From: Heliocidaris tuberculata
Taxonomy: Eukaryota > Echinodermata > Echinoidea > Camarodonta > Echinometridae
DNA: 64,000 nt
Direction: 5' to 3'
Assembly (NCBI GenBank): GCA_025618425.1
Contig: CM046847.1
Span: 11,340,468-11,404,467 of the forward strand
Shown here one piece after another: positions 1 through 12,371 of the stretch. The notes below the pieces were generated by a model. The model saw only the letters and a list, made by a program, of their open reading frames with translations. It did no database searches and was not told where the DNA came from. Made by a program: the position numbers and the translations under genes. Position 1 is the stretch's first letter; each line of letters starts with the position of its first letter.

Positions 1-182
1 TTTAATGCACACTATATAAGCTTGTGAAAAGAAGATTGACAAGTACACACACAAAATGAAACTTAATAAAACATATAAATATTACAAAAATAAAAAAATT
101 AAAAAATTAAAAACTGAAACTCGAACTAAAAAGATAAAGCCTCTTAAAAACCGAGACTACAAAGCACCGTCTCAGGCACAAA

Positions 183-193
183 TTTTCTTTCTC

Positions 194-226
<33 letters not shown>

Positions 227-420
227 CTCTGTCTCCCCCCTCTCTCTTTATCTGTCTCTGACTCTCTGACTCTCTCGACTCTCTCCTCTCTCGTTGTGTG
301 TCTCTCTGACTGTCTTTCTCTCTCTCTCTCTCTCTCTCTTCCTCCTCTGTATATTTTCTCTCTCTCACTCTCCTTCTCCCCCTCCCCCATTTCTCTCTCT
401 CTCTATCTCTCTCTCCCTCG
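183..420. repeat. CT-rich low-complexity tract
   Basis: Long runs of CT dinucleotide broken by CTGT and CTCC variants. Open frames across it encode only Ser/Leu-rich or Arg/Glu-rich repeats on the two strands and are not genes. Confidence 0.9.
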
Positions 421-530
421 ATGTTCTGCTGGATCATTCATTCAGACATGACCTTGGCGTACCCAGCCCGCAGTGATACTAAGGTCATACCCTCAATCCC
501 CTTGCATGCCCGCGAGACACCCGGGAAAGA

Positions 531-604
531 TGACGTCATAATGAAAGGAGCCCTGAAGATCCATCCTCCGTGATTCCCCAGTGGCTGAGCAGAGGATGAC
601 GTCA
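531..604. promoter_or_regulatory. Pair of palindromic CRE octamers
   Basis: The octamer TGACGTCA occurs at 531-538 and again at 597-604, inside a short stretch that is GC-richer than its surroundings (about 430-910). Full CRE palindromes bind CREB/ATF-family bZIP factors. Two copies 66 bp apart could mark an enhancer or promoter, but no adjacent gene is visible, so function is inference. Confidence 0.25.
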
Positions 605-747
605 CAGCTTGACAACACAAAGTTTGGGACCCATCACAAAAACCACCTGCAACCGTGTGTACCTGGTAACCCAGGGAGCGAGAGAACGCAAGATGAAACT
701 TTTCTCCCGGCATACTCCAGTGTTGTACAAATTAGTTTTGTACGTCT

Positions 748-832
748 TGATGATGCCGATGATGACGATGATGATGATGATGATGATGATGACGATGATG
801 ATGATGATGATGATGATGATAATGATGATGAT
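748..832 (+). repeat. (GAT)n microsatellite
   Basis: Near-perfect GAT trinucleotide repeat with a few GAC interruptions. It gives poly-Asp, poly-Met or poly-Ser frames that should not be read as proteins. Confidence 0.9.
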
Positions 833-999
833 AGCTTCTTGTATACGATTATTTCTCGTATAGCGCCGATATCCGGCTCTGCATGCTGGGCGCTTGTGGC
901 GCTTGCTCTAAAACGCCTCATAAACATGACAAAGTTCATTTTTTTAAAATTGTCAGTGTGTCAAATTATCATTAAGAAAGTTTCTCCTCCATTTTCTCT

Positions 1000-3091
1000 C
1001 TTTTGTTAGCACTAGTTACTGTTGTGTTGATGTCATAGCGGGGATCAGTTAGGTACTTTAATGGACTGATTTGTGTAAGTGCCAAAGAAGCAGCTCTAGG
1101 GGACATACGGCCTCAGGTGCTGAAATGATCGAGGGACGTGGTAATAGATGATTTAGTGCCTTTACCAGGGCACATGCACGCTGACTGGATCTCGAATCTG
1201 GGATATCTCGTTTATATAGCTTATGTTTCCTCCGACTTGCCAAACATGGTTGTTTGTAGGTACTTTTCTTTGTTTGTTTTTCATTAATTTTGTTATTGTT
1301 ATTCATGTTACTTTCTAATTCCATTAGACTGCTTCACAATTACCAAGTTGTGGTACTAATTATGCTAATGAAAACAAATGTAAAAAAATTAGGTAGAAAA
1401 ACAGTGTCTCAGTTTGTCTGATGTAAAGTTTATCTGAGAGACATAAGAGACATGAATGGTTTTAGGATGTCATGGCATCCATTCGGAATTAAATAAAACA
1501 AAATTGAATTTTAAAAACTTTTCTTTAGAAGTGCCCTTGGACAAATAAAAGGCCTTCAAATAAATTAGATCAAATTAAATGATGCGATTATACGACAGGT
1601 ACACGTGTTAAAAACTGTCCTGGAAATGTCTTCATATATAGTCTCGTCTGAGTCTAGAGATGAGATTCTAGACAAGCGAAAACAATGAAAGCGGGAAAAG
1701 GTTGCTGCAAGAAATTGAAATCTAGCGTCTCGCCTGCATACCAGGGGTCTACGTGCAGTAGACATCAACTCACCTGGCCGATGATAACCCGCTACCAGCG
1801 CCCCACTGCGCCGTTACAATTGCCGCCCCCGTGTCTTGCGTCTCTCTCTAAAATTATATTAATGAAAAGAAGTCTCACAGGTTTTTAGTACGACGCCCCC
1901 GAGCTTCAATCTACGACGCTCGGGACCACGGTGAAAAAATATGAGAATGTTATCTGTGGTAATCTATGCCGACGAAAGAGGGCAAGAGAGCGATGAAAAA
2001 CAAGGGATAAATGGGTATTATAATAGCCTGTCGTGTGCCAAACATACCCTCCCACGCTACAGGTCGACGCCGCAGGTCACGCGAACGTTCAACTAGATCA
2101 GGCACTCTGTCATCTGCACAGATTTTGCTTTAAATTCCTACCTGTTTTGCTATGTCAAAGTCCTCTTAAAATCCATTATGAAAAAAATGTATCAAAGAGA
2201 AGTGGCGAATTAATTCATGCTCTATGAAAAGAGCGACTATTAGTTAACTTGTGGAATTTTATATGCTAACCTTGTCCTAGTTTTCAAAAAGTCCTCTTAT
2301 ACATTGGATTATTGATAATATTTACATGATCATAAGTATGAAAGGTAAGGATGATGAATAATTCATTGGTAGAACATTCTCCCCTGCAGATCGTGGATAA
2401 AACGTAAAAACGGGATGCCCCCGCAAAAAAATTTTGTTTTCGAAAGTTGAGGGAAAATACTCTGATTGAGCATTTTTTTTTAATCAAAACATTTTGAACT
2501 GTCTCCTACCCCTTTATAATTATCTTACACATTTGAAATTTCACAGAGACCAGCCGTTACTTCATTTTGACTGCTATGAAGACAGTAGGCCTACATACTC
2601 TTTGAAGTTACGGACTAAGCACTGAAACGAAAGGAGTCGTTGCACTGCCTTTGCTATCTCCCCTCTTGTGATTTGTTTACCGGGTGAGTTATTCATTCAT
2701 TCTTTTTTTCTTCTCTCTCTCTGTATATGAACCTGTTGTTATTTCCTTTCAATACCATTCAGCATACACTCTCTTCTTGAATATACAGAAAAGTCAATAC
2801 ACAACTTGTATAGTTGGTATATGTCGCAAGGGTCTTCCCCTAAGACATTACCCCCCCCCCCCTTGTTCGGGCAAGGAGTTCTTTGGTTCAGGAGGACCCC
2901 CTTGCTTATCAATTTCTGGATACGCCCTTGAACAAGAAAAGTTCATGCAAAACATTATCGAATTGAGCATTTGCATATCTTTTTTGTTGATGTTGTTTTG
3001 TTTGTTTCGTTTTGTTTTCTAAGTGCGTTTGCTGGGAAAAATGCCAAAAGAACCTATACACATTGCATCTTTTGGGAATCTGCTGTTTTTG

Positions 3092-3122
<31 letters not shown>

Positions 3123-3420
3123 TCTGGTCATTTGGACAACCCGAATCAAGCTAAAACACTGGATCGATACCACATCATAACCCCAAACGTTCAAAGTATG
3201 GTACTGGTACTCTATATGTACGTAATTATTACCAACAGTGAAGAACTTTGGTCTTCAAACCAAGCACGGATGCTCATTACAAACACGGTTTGTGAAAGAA
3301 AGAGGCAAAAACAAAGCAGTCTGTTTCCTAATTTGTCACACACTTTTCGCACTTACCAAGAACAATGAAATATTCCAAGTTATCAGGTTATGTATGATTG
3401 TCATACCAAATAATGACTTG
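1000..3420. other. Gene-free stretch
   Basis: No ORF with recognisable protein character on either strand and no clear repeat boundary. A C-run lies near 2850 and a (TTTTG)n pentanucleotide tract at about 3084-3124. Confidence 0.6.
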
Positions 3421-3424
3421 CATA

Positions 3425-3789
3425 CACACTAAGAAAAAAAGGTTCAAGTTTGCACCCTAAATGCAACAATGGCAGCACCTTTTTGGGTGCAATCTTGCAC
3501 CCTACATGAAAAGGGTGCAACAATGCACCTTTTTGTTCTTGTTTGCACCCTTTAATGCCCGTTGCACCCTAAAAGGTGCAACTTTGCACCTTTAAGGGTG
3601 CAGAAACGTTTGCATCCAAAAGGGTGCAAATTTGTACCTTTTCTAAAGGGTACAACTCTGCACCCAAATTGTAGCTAACTGCACCCTTAAAGGTGCAAAA
3701 AGCTTCTTAGGGTGCAAAGTTGCACCCAAAAAGGTGCTACCAGTGTTGCATTTGAAGGGTGCAAAATTGTACCTTTTTTTCTTAGTGTG
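3425..3789. mobile_element. TA-flanked MITE built from GGGTGCA motifs
   Basis: A 365-bp element with inverted ends that begin CACACTAAGAAAAAAAGGT and extend about 40 bp imperfectly. It is flanked by TA at 3423-3424 and 3790-3791, as expected for TA-targeting (Tc1/mariner/pogo-like) MITEs. The interior is an array of the heptamer GGGTGCA and its complement TGCACCC in alternating orientation. No coding capacity. Confidence 0.85.
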
Positions 3790-4206
3790 TATAATGTGGA
3801 CGCGGATGTTTTGACATGAACTATTACCGCTCTCTGATATTGTCTTGTTTTTGGCGAACAATATTATGTCTTCCCTGGTGCATGATAATGTGCAGAAGAC
3901 CTAATTTTCTCGGGCAGCTCTATCTGATCTCTCTAATCATAAACTTTCCATCTTTACAGTAGACAAATTATTAACCAAATTGCAAATGCTTTTCGATATG
4001 CTTTTAGAATAACCTCATGTGCAAAGTTTATTCTTTCTATAGCTGATTCATCGTTCGTTTTCCTTATTTGTTTATCTCTTTTACTTGGTGATTTATACTT
4101 CCAAATGTCGCTTCATCCGTGGCATTGTCAATGTTTGTAATGACTCTTTTTCCCCCAACATTCCTATTAGTTTGATACCCTTTGATACCCTAATTCACCT
4201 ATCATG

Positions 4207-4208
<2 letters not shown>

Positions 4209-4251
<43 letters not shown>

Positions 4252-4264
4252 AGAGAGAGAGAGA
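4209..4264. repeat. (TA)n(GA)n microsatellite
   Basis: About 20 TA units pass directly into a GA run and then an A-rich tail. Confidence 0.9.
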
Positions 4265-4468
4265 AAAAAAAGAGATTATCAACATAATAGAAAACAAGGA
4301 GTATCATGATTATTGTGGTAGATAAAAAAAAAAATTAAAAATAAATAAAATAAAATAAAATTAAAACTACTCGATTCGGACTGATACATTATGTGGGATA
4401 GTCTATAATTTGAGTTTTTGACATTCGCATAGACCAAAATACATGACAACTCCATAAATAATTAGGAC

Positions 4469-4513
<45 letters not shown>

Positions 4514-4632
4514 CAGACAGACAGACAGACAGAGATAACGAGACAAAGAGATAAATATAGGAGATAGGCATGATGGGGGGAGGGAGAGACAGAGAGACAG
4601 ACAGAGAGAGAAAGAGAAAGAGAAAGAGAGAA
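4469..4632. repeat. GA/GACA-rich tract
   Basis: GA dinucleotides, then GACA tetranucleotides, then GAAA units. The minus-strand frames over it give Ser/Leu/Cys-rich low-complexity peptides and are not genes. Confidence 0.9.
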
Positions 4633-4639
4633 AGAGAGA

Positions 4640-7010
4640 TGAGGGAAGTGGAGTAATTGAGGCAGGCCAGACTGTAAACAATAGGGGAAAATAATATAGA
4701 AAAGAAGAAAAGAAAAAACAAAAAACAAAAAACAAACAACAAAAAACGCAAAGCAGAACCGGTAAGGCGAGAGGAATGATAACGACACAAAATGACAAAG
4801 ACAGGGGACTGAATGGATACTCGAAGGGGTGTGTATATTAATAGAGAGAGAGTAAAGGAGAAGATAATTTTGGGGGGTTTTCTTTTAGTTTTGTATAAAA
4901 TATAACTGTCATAGCACTTGGACATTGCACACTAATCATTCAGAAATGGAAAATATTATGCTAACTGTTTACCAATTGCCTGCACACTTCTACGATCATT
5001 CTATTCATTCATCATGTTGCGTGAACTTGATAGGTTAATAAATAATGATTGCATACTTATTATAGAGTTATTCATAAATGATAGCTAAAAGGCGTGGGGT
5101 GTACATTCATGTGTAAAAATATCACCAATAATTGTGGTGAAGTGGGCATGGCCATATGAAATATTCGAGAATGTTTGTCGTCTGCTCTTATCTCAACCTG
5201 GGGGTAACGTCCTTTATTTTCTTTTTATTTGTACTTTGTGGTGACTAATATTTCTTTTACACGCAACAGGCACTGAAAACATTTAGGTCAATCCATTTTT
5301 GTTTGTTTCTAAGAATGATAATTGTGCAACTTAAGTTGCACATTATAACCTGGGTAAATTTACCAACATCTTAAAAGGAGTGAATTAGGAAATGACATAA
5401 TCATCACTGATAAGAATGAATTTCGAACTTTTAAGGTACCATTGAATTATTAAGGACTGGTGATTTCCCAAGAAATCGAAAACCCACTTCCATTTTTCCC
5501 CCAAATACAGTCGTTGCCTATGAAACATAATATTTAACCACTTATGACCATAAAAAGAGTGTGCCTGTTTTGTTTTGTTTTTTTAATGGAATGCAATATG
5601 CAATGTATTTACCTAGTATTGAAAATGCCAATAATAGAGTAATTTCCCAAATCTAACAAACTAAATAAACATCCCCGAAGTTCAGGGCTTGTTTTTTCCT
5701 GCCTTTTGTACTGGGATAAAAAGGGCACGAAATACTCAAACACAGCACTGTATACTATCAGTTCTGACTCTGCTAAAAGTAAAAACCCAGAGCCAAATAG
5801 ACTACTCTCATTAGCACTAAAGCGAAGCGAGACTAAATCGAGCATATCAATTATATTGACAGAAATTAGCGAAACTATTTTCCCCTTCCTGCTGTTATGT
5901 AGCTTGTGTTTGTAGAGGCATTCATCTGCATCAGGAATGTGTTATTCACAATTAATTTTGTATTAATATCGGGCACTTTTGTTCGCTTGTTGCCATGGCA
6001 TGACTTTGGTGGAAGAATTGAATTCATGGTTCAAGAATTGGTTGGTATCCCTCTAAACGAATGTTAGGGAAGGTGCGATCAGAAGCATAAAGAAAAATTA
6101 TAGTACACAATGCATTTCCTGAGTAAAAATTTTAGTGAGATGAATCATTCATTTTCTTCTGTATGAATTCATTCATAACTATATAAACTGTTATATACAA
6201 TATGAAACATTATTTGGGTACTCATTTTCACATTGTTTTCATATTTCACTGGAAGATCAGAAATAGTCCTACATTTTTCTGACAATGACAATCATATTCC
6301 TTCCCAGGTCACGTCTTTCTAAGGGCGTGGAGGGGGGGGGGGGTAGGGAGAGCAGCAAAAATAGACCGAAAATCAAAATAAAATATACTTTTCTCACAGA
6401 ATATAACACGTGTATGTACATCAAACACCAAAACAAATAAACATACAAAACAAACAAACAAACAAAAACATTCTAGAATGTATGCAGATCACGCAGCCGA
6501 GCTCAATCCTGGGATTTACAGCAGAATCTTTCGTACACTCGTCCCAGCTGCAGTAAGCGGGTACCTGGTAAAATTATGTCTTGAATTATAAAATGTTCGC
6601 TGATAACGGCTGCCGGAAATAAAGCTGGGATTAATCATTTCCAAGGCTTTTTTGAAGCTCACAGGGACGTTATATCATGATGTGATACATTTAAATGATA
6701 TATCATTATTCCTACTACTTTTAAAACTAGGTTTCGGTCCAGGAATTAACAGAACTGCCTTGGCCATGATACAACACAATTCATTTTTTTTTTTTCATTT
6801 GGTAACACAGAATTAGACATGGATACGTTGCTTTTAAAAACTTTAGCAGCGTGATTGCTGTCGTAATTATAGTGAATAAAGTTTACAAGAACTTGAAAAT
6901 GAAATAATCTCATTACGGTTATTCGTAACTCGTATCAACTTTTATTATTTGGGGAGCGTCTTGTATATTCTATTCATTTCATTTATTATATTTTTCTTTC
7001 CCTTAATCAT
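4640..7010. other. Gene-free stretch
   Basis: No supported coding sequence. A G-run lies near 6330 and scattered A/T runs occur. I could not define repeat boundaries here. Confidence 0.55.
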
Positions 7011-7011
7011 A

Positions 7012-7260
7012 CACTCTAAAAACAAAAAACTCTAGTCAGATTTGACTAGATTACGGGATCCCACGGGCACTTGCACTTTTTCTAGTCAAAATGACCAGAA
7101 TCCTAGTCATTTTCACTAGAATCGTGTCAATTTTGACTAGAATAGTATTGGTTCTAAGTTAAATTGACTAGAATTCTGGTCATTTTGACTAGAAATAGTG
7201 CAAGTGCCCGTGGGATCCGGTAATATATAGTCAAATCTGACTAAATTATTTTTTAGAGTG
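7012..7260. mobile_element. TA-flanked MITE built from GACTAGA motifs
   Basis: A 249-bp element with terminal inverted repeats starting CACTCTAAAAA, followed by subterminal inverted copies of TAGTCAGATTTGACTA-like sequence. It is flanked by TA at 7010-7011 and 7261-7262. The interior alternates the motif GACTAGA and its complement, and a GC-rich inverted block (GTGCCCGTGGGATCC and its complement) sits in both halves. It has the same architecture as the element at 3425-3789 with a different motif. Confidence 0.85.
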
Positions 7261-7261
7261 T

Positions 7262-8470
7262 AATGATGTACTGTTGGGAAAGGGATTATTATTATTGACA
7301 GTGTGCACAGCATTGTTCTGAAATCGGTGGTTAGTTTGTCCAGGCTATCCTGATAGATCCTCTCGATTTTAACCACGTGGGGGCGTTATTTCATCTAACT
7401 GAATTATCTGCAGCTCTTGTTTACGGTGAATATTGTTTATATTAGTCTGTTTCTACAATGTGTTTTTGCGATCAGTCCCTACAGTTGTGTAAATATGTGA
7501 GTTATGTAAACATCAAATCACGAGACATTGAAATAATAATAATATATATACAAAAAACAGGATGTGGGGTCATGAAAAGAGTAGGGGAAACAAAATCAAA
7601 CAAACAAAGATTTAAATTCATGTTTAGAAATATTTGTGTTGTATTATGAGCCCGGGATTATCAAAAATCGGAAGGTCGCAGTGTTTGATTATCGCTTTTT
7701 ATAACCCAAGTCTTGCAGGATTTAAAAAAAAATATCTAGCGATGAATAATGAAGGCGTTACCCATGGACTATGATATCCTGAAACTGACACAAGTGAAAA
7801 AATGTACTCCCGAAGCAGTAGAAGTTTTTTAATCTCCCCTAAAATCAATCATTAAATAACATGTCAACAAGAAGATCACCCTTTTGAAATTCCTGTATAT
7901 AGAAACAATTTGATGCCCTTTTGAAATACATGAAAGTTAGGCCATTTCCTCTGCATGAATAATAAATGAATAATCAATTCGGTGTACGTTCCACATTTTA
8001 ACACCACTCAATTTTCAGTGACGCTTGTAGGTTAGTGAAGTATCCAGAGAGAATGATAAAACTGGATGAGCCGAAATTACATGGGCTGTCGAAAGGGCGT
8101 CAGGGGTAGATGTTTTTGAGGCATCCTCTCCCGATATTTTCAAATATTCTGAAGTTATTTTCTCGCTATCTATAACTACTGCTGTTTATTATTATGAAAA
8201 ATATAAATTATAAAGATTCTTATCTTGCGACTTAAAGAAGGGGGCTGACGCCGCCTACGCCCTCACTCTTGGATACAACAATATCTAGGAAGAACAAAAT
8301 CCTGATTTGGGAATCATAATTATGACGCCTCTTCTTTGGGTTAATTAAGTTGTTTTCGTTTTACAGCGTGGCGCAGGTAGAATTTGTATATAGATTGCAC
8401 TTCGCAAAATCCTGTAAAATTGCTGGTCATGTGTTGTTGTTGTTTTTTGTTTGTTTGCCTAATTAATTAT
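7262..8470. other. Gene-free stretch
   Basis: AT-rich sequence without a credible ORF, repeat boundary or RNA gene. Confidence 0.55.
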
Positions 8471-8472
8471 TT

Positions 8473-9040
8473 TTGATTTGATTTGAATTTATTTTTTCCA
8501 CTCTTGTTTTTCTTTAACAAATTACAATAAATCATACATGACAATCAATAGTGTGAACAAAAGTATGAACAATAGCATGAGTATAATACAAGAATTCAAT
8601 GAAATAATCACAATGATTGGTAATGAATTTATAATAAAACAAAAGTGGTGGAACCTAATTTAAAAGCATTGCTTGTATTACATAGGTCCCAAAAGATACG
8701 AATAGAAATTATACTTATAAATTTATTTTTCACAAAATGACATGAAATGAGCCCAACACTGACTTTTAAAATCAACAAACAAGGCGAGAAATGAGGACAG
8801 TAAGGAAACAAGACAAGTGAACAGTTACGATATGAGAATGAAAAAAAGAGAGAAAAAAAAAATTAAAAAGTGGGAAGAGGTAAAAAGAAAAGGAGAGAGA
8901 GAGAGAGAGAGCAGATCAATCAAGGTCAAAGAGGAATATATTTATTTAGTAACATTTTTTCCATTTTTTGTTTAAAAACTGAACAAACTTTGTGGCTATC
9001 ATCCAACGAATTCCAGAGCTTAGTGCCAGTAATAGTCTGG
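8473..9040 (-). pseudogene. LINE 3' end, reverse-transcriptase C-terminus and tail (split)
   Basis: On the minus strand a frame from the right edge reads TGTKLWNSLDD, then FKQKMEKMLLNKY and a stop. This resembles the C-terminal end of CR1/L2/RTE-like LINE ORF2 proteins (pattern G-x-KLWNSL...FK-x-K-x-x-x-x-LL). An AATAAATTCAAATCAAATCAAA-type 3' tail lies near 8473-8495 in this orientation. A (GA)n run at about 8888-8911 lies downstream of the stop. The frame is interrupted exactly at 9041 by the foldback element and resumes at 10572. Family assignment is from motif memory only. Confidence 0.6.
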
Positions 9041-10571
9041 GAGCCTGTCCCGAAATAGTCACCCCATTTTACCCATAAGATTTGACCCCATAAAGTTACT
9101 TAGACCATCTGACTCATTGACAAATAGGTTGTCAGCCTGACCGTAGCCGCCGGGTTAAGCCCCCAGGGCCCCCAAAAGGGACCCCAAAGTCGGGTCGATT
9201 TCACCCCATCTCACCCATGCTCCAAACTTTGTCAGTAGGAAGTAGTATGACTGGACATTACAAAACACAAAAAACTGACAAAAATTTCCGTCGGGATGGG
9301 GTGTCAGACAGCCCCTAAAAATTGGAGTAAATTTTTCCCCTTAAAGCCCAGAGACCAAATTTTGTCAGAAGGAAGAGCTATGGATGTACATTCCAAAAAT
9401 ATAAAAACTGACAAAATTGTCAATCGGGAAGGGGGTGTCAGACCCCCTGAAATGAAAACCCCAAAGTGCCCTTTGACAATGCTTTGCCCCCCAAAATGCT
9501 CTGCATGGAAAGAAAAACCATTTTCTTACCTTCTGACTATGATTATTCAAAAGTGTCTCATTCAATTCACTTTAAATTTTCATAACATAATTTTGAGTAT
9601 AATAATCTTCTTGAGGTGCAATTTGGTGTTAATTGGTATTTTGGTTAATAAGTTATTACATTGTGAAAAATGTATTGCTTTCTCAAAAGTATCAAAAAAT
9701 TATTGTCAGGATTATGTAAACACAGCCATTGACCATCTGACAAGGCATAATAGAGAAGCTTGCTTGGTATCTGTGCAATTAACACATGAATAGTACATTT
9801 CAGCCTGGCAGTCACATACCACAGATACCTGAAAAGCTCTTCTATTATGCCTTGTAAAACAGGTGAAGATAGACAATGGGTGTGTTTACATAATCCTGAC
9901 AATATTTTTTGGCTACTTTTGAGAAAGCAATACTTTTTTCACAATTTAATAACTTAATAACCAAAAGGCCAATTAACACCAAATTGCACCTCAAGAAGAT
10001 TATTATACTCAAAATTATGTTATAAAAATTTAAAGTGAATTGAATGAAACGCTTTTGAATTATCATAGTCAGAAGGTAAGAAAATGGTTTTTCTTTCCAT
10101 ACAGAGCATTTTGGGGGGGGGGGGCAAAGCGTTGTCAAAGGGCACTTTGGGGTTTTCATTTCAGGGGATCTTACACCCCCTTCCTGATGGACAATTTTGT
10201 CAGTTTTTTATATTTTTGGAATGTACATCCATAGCTCTTCCTTCTGACAAAATTTGGTCTCTGGGCTTTAAGGGGAAAAATTTACCCCAATTTTTAGGGG
10301 CTGTCTGACACCCCATCCCGACGGAAATTTTTGACAGTTTTTTGTGTTTTGTAATGTCCAGTCATACTACTCCCTACTGACAAAGTTTGGTGCATGGGTG
10401 AGATGGGGTGAAATCGACCCGACTTTGGGGTCCCTTTTGGGGGCTCTGGGGGCTTAACCCGGCGGCTACTGTCAGGCTGACAACCTTTTTATCAATGACT
10501 TAGATGGTCTAAGTCACTTTACGGGGTCAAATCTTATGGGTAAAATGGGGTGACTATTTCGGAACAGGCTC
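9041..10571. mobile_element. Large foldback (inverted-repeat) element
   Basis: Two arms of roughly 750 bp are near-perfect reverse complements: left 9041-9800, right about 9830-10571, with a small loop. The ends read GAGCCTGTCCCGAAATAGTC on the left and the complement of GAGCCTGTTCCGAAATAGTC on the right. The 4-bp CTGG flanks both ends (9037-9040 and 10572-10575) and looks like a target-site duplication. Removing the element and one CTGG rejoins an open LINE reading frame, which supports the boundaries. ORFs inside it, including one at 9296-9793, have no recognisable domain and are by-products of the repeat. Confidence 0.85.
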
Positions 10572-10700
10572 CTGGCCTATAAAGGTAAAAATTTTATTTG
10601 CAAATAATGTAAACCATACAGGTAAAATTAGACTTTCTGGTATCTTGGTATTTTCTAGAACGATTACAATGTCTTCTGACAGTTACTGTACATGCTAATA
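10572..10700 (-). pseudogene. LINE fragment upstream of the foldback insertion
   Basis: On the minus strand this side reads ...ANKIFTFIGQ up to the insertion and joins in frame with TITGTKLWNSL on the other side once one CTGG copy is removed. A further segment with RKSNFTC-like residues lies upstream in another frame, so the LINE copy also carries a frameshift. Confidence 0.5.
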
Positions 10701-10780
10701 TATTTTCCTTGATATTTTGTATATAGCAATATGAAGGCATACTATCGTTTTCATGGTTGGTGGGAATTGAGTAAAGGGGC

Positions 10781-11656
10781 CGTCACATATCCAAAACGGA
10801 GTCCGCCCGACTTCTCTGCGAGCTCAAAATGGCATTTTCGCCCGGTATACGCCGGAATGCGGCCGGTGTCTGCTCGATCACTGCGGGCTCCGCCGCGTTT
10901 TTTAGGGATCGGCGGACGTCCGCAGGGCACCGAAAACTGATCCCAATTCAGCGATTTCCAAATGGCGAATTTTGAGGTCGCATAGCTCGTAAACATGTCG
11001 CCCTCAGATCGCTCGGGAAAACATTCGATGGATATTCGGGCGGCAATCCGACGATTTCAGACCATTTTTGGCTTTACAATTGAGACGGAGGTCGACAGAT
11101 CTGCGCGGCCGTCGCACGGGCTCCCTACGATACTCGAACGACCCCCTCACGTATCCCGCCCGACAAATTCGGGCCGTGTTTCGAGCGCGCTCCGTGCTGG
11201 TGTCGGGTCGGCGTCGGGCGGCTTCTACGTCCCCGGCCGGGCTCCTACTGTCAACTCAGGAATTTTGCCCCTTGGGTATACTCATATATACTTTAACATT
11301 GAATTAACGCCCTTCTGGCTCCAAGCAGACGATATTTTCGAGGCGCGGAGGCGTCGGAGGACACTAGACAAGACGTCGGGCGGAACTCGCCCGGGTGCAT
11401 TGACAGAACTAGCGATCATCGACCGAAACTCGGACGGCGTCCGCCCTTATGTCGAGCGGGCTTTGCCGAACTTCCGTTTGTTACTGACGGGCGCCGGGCG
11501 ACTTATGATTACTAGTGTTCAAAGGGGTCGCCCGAGCCCCGTCCAATTATGGGATAGATTTAAAGCGAAAAATACGCTCGACTACCGGGCGGATTTGAAA
11601 TTCGGCGACTTTGTGGAGATCTACAAATTTGGCCGGAGATCGTTGGATATGTGACG
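10781..11656. mobile_element. GC-rich TIR element (CGTCACATATCCAA ends)
   Basis: An 876-bp block of much higher GC than its surroundings, bounded by CGTCACATATCCAA at 10781 and its complement ending at 11656. The interior is rich in CCGCCCG/CGGGCGG subterminal motifs, typical of non-autonomous DNA transposons. No target-site duplication is obvious. A 219-codon frame (10995-11654) runs through most of it but its Arg/Pro-rich translation matches no family I know and reads through a TIR, so I treat it as a GC artefact. Confidence 0.7.
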
Positions 11657-12305
11657 CAGGCATGAGAAAACACCACACAAAGAGCGAAGTTGACCACATT
11701 ATAGACCTACCGCATTTTCAGATTTAAAATGAAAAAGAACAAAGAAATGAAAAATAATATAAATAACGATAGTAAAATTTGACATGATGGCTTTTGGCTT
11801 TGACAACACTAAAAGTGCAGATCTTACATGGTAAGCACGGATCTATGCCATGAAAACAATGAATTCATGCAGCTTTAGCTCTTAACGTTTGTTTGTTTGT
11901 TTGTTGTTGTTTTTATATAGACTAGTGGCAAATGACGAATGCATGAGAACATGCATCTTTCAGTGATCTCCGTTATGTCCGTTTTTTTGCTTGATGAAAA
12001 ATTTAGGCCTACACTGAATTAAATTATGCAGTATTTACATTGGACAATAAACAGTACTGTTGATCAAGACATACATGTAGATGTAGGTCTGCAGGAGAAA
12101 GGAACATCAAAAAGAGAGCGGGTGAAGGGCGGAGAGAAGTGTTTACAGGTTAAGTGAGAAAGGGGAAAGTATATTGCAAATATACCAGTGCAGAGAGAGA
12201 GGGGGAGATGAAAAGAAAGGAATTGAAAAGGGTTAAGAGGAAGAGAAGCAAGTCGGAGGGAGAAAATTGATGCGATTACAAGAAAGGAAGAGTATTGGGA
12301 TGTGT

Positions 12306-12338
12306 GTGGAGAGAAAGAGAGAGAGAGAGAGAAAGGGA

Positions 12339-12371
<33 letters not shown>

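Noticed and set aside
4389..4925. 178-codon minus-strand ORF with hydrophobic stretches
   Set aside because: Driven by GA/GACA repeats. Looks membrane-like only because of Leu/Ser/Phe runs.
9296..9793. 165-codon ORF, with partners in the opposite arm
   Set aside because: It lies in one arm of the foldback element, has no recognised domain, and its mirror in the other arm is broken.
10995..11654. 219-codon plus-strand ORF
   Set aside because: It lies within a GC-rich TIR element, is Arg/Pro-rich, and ends two bases before the element edge. Stop codons are rare in GC-rich DNA.
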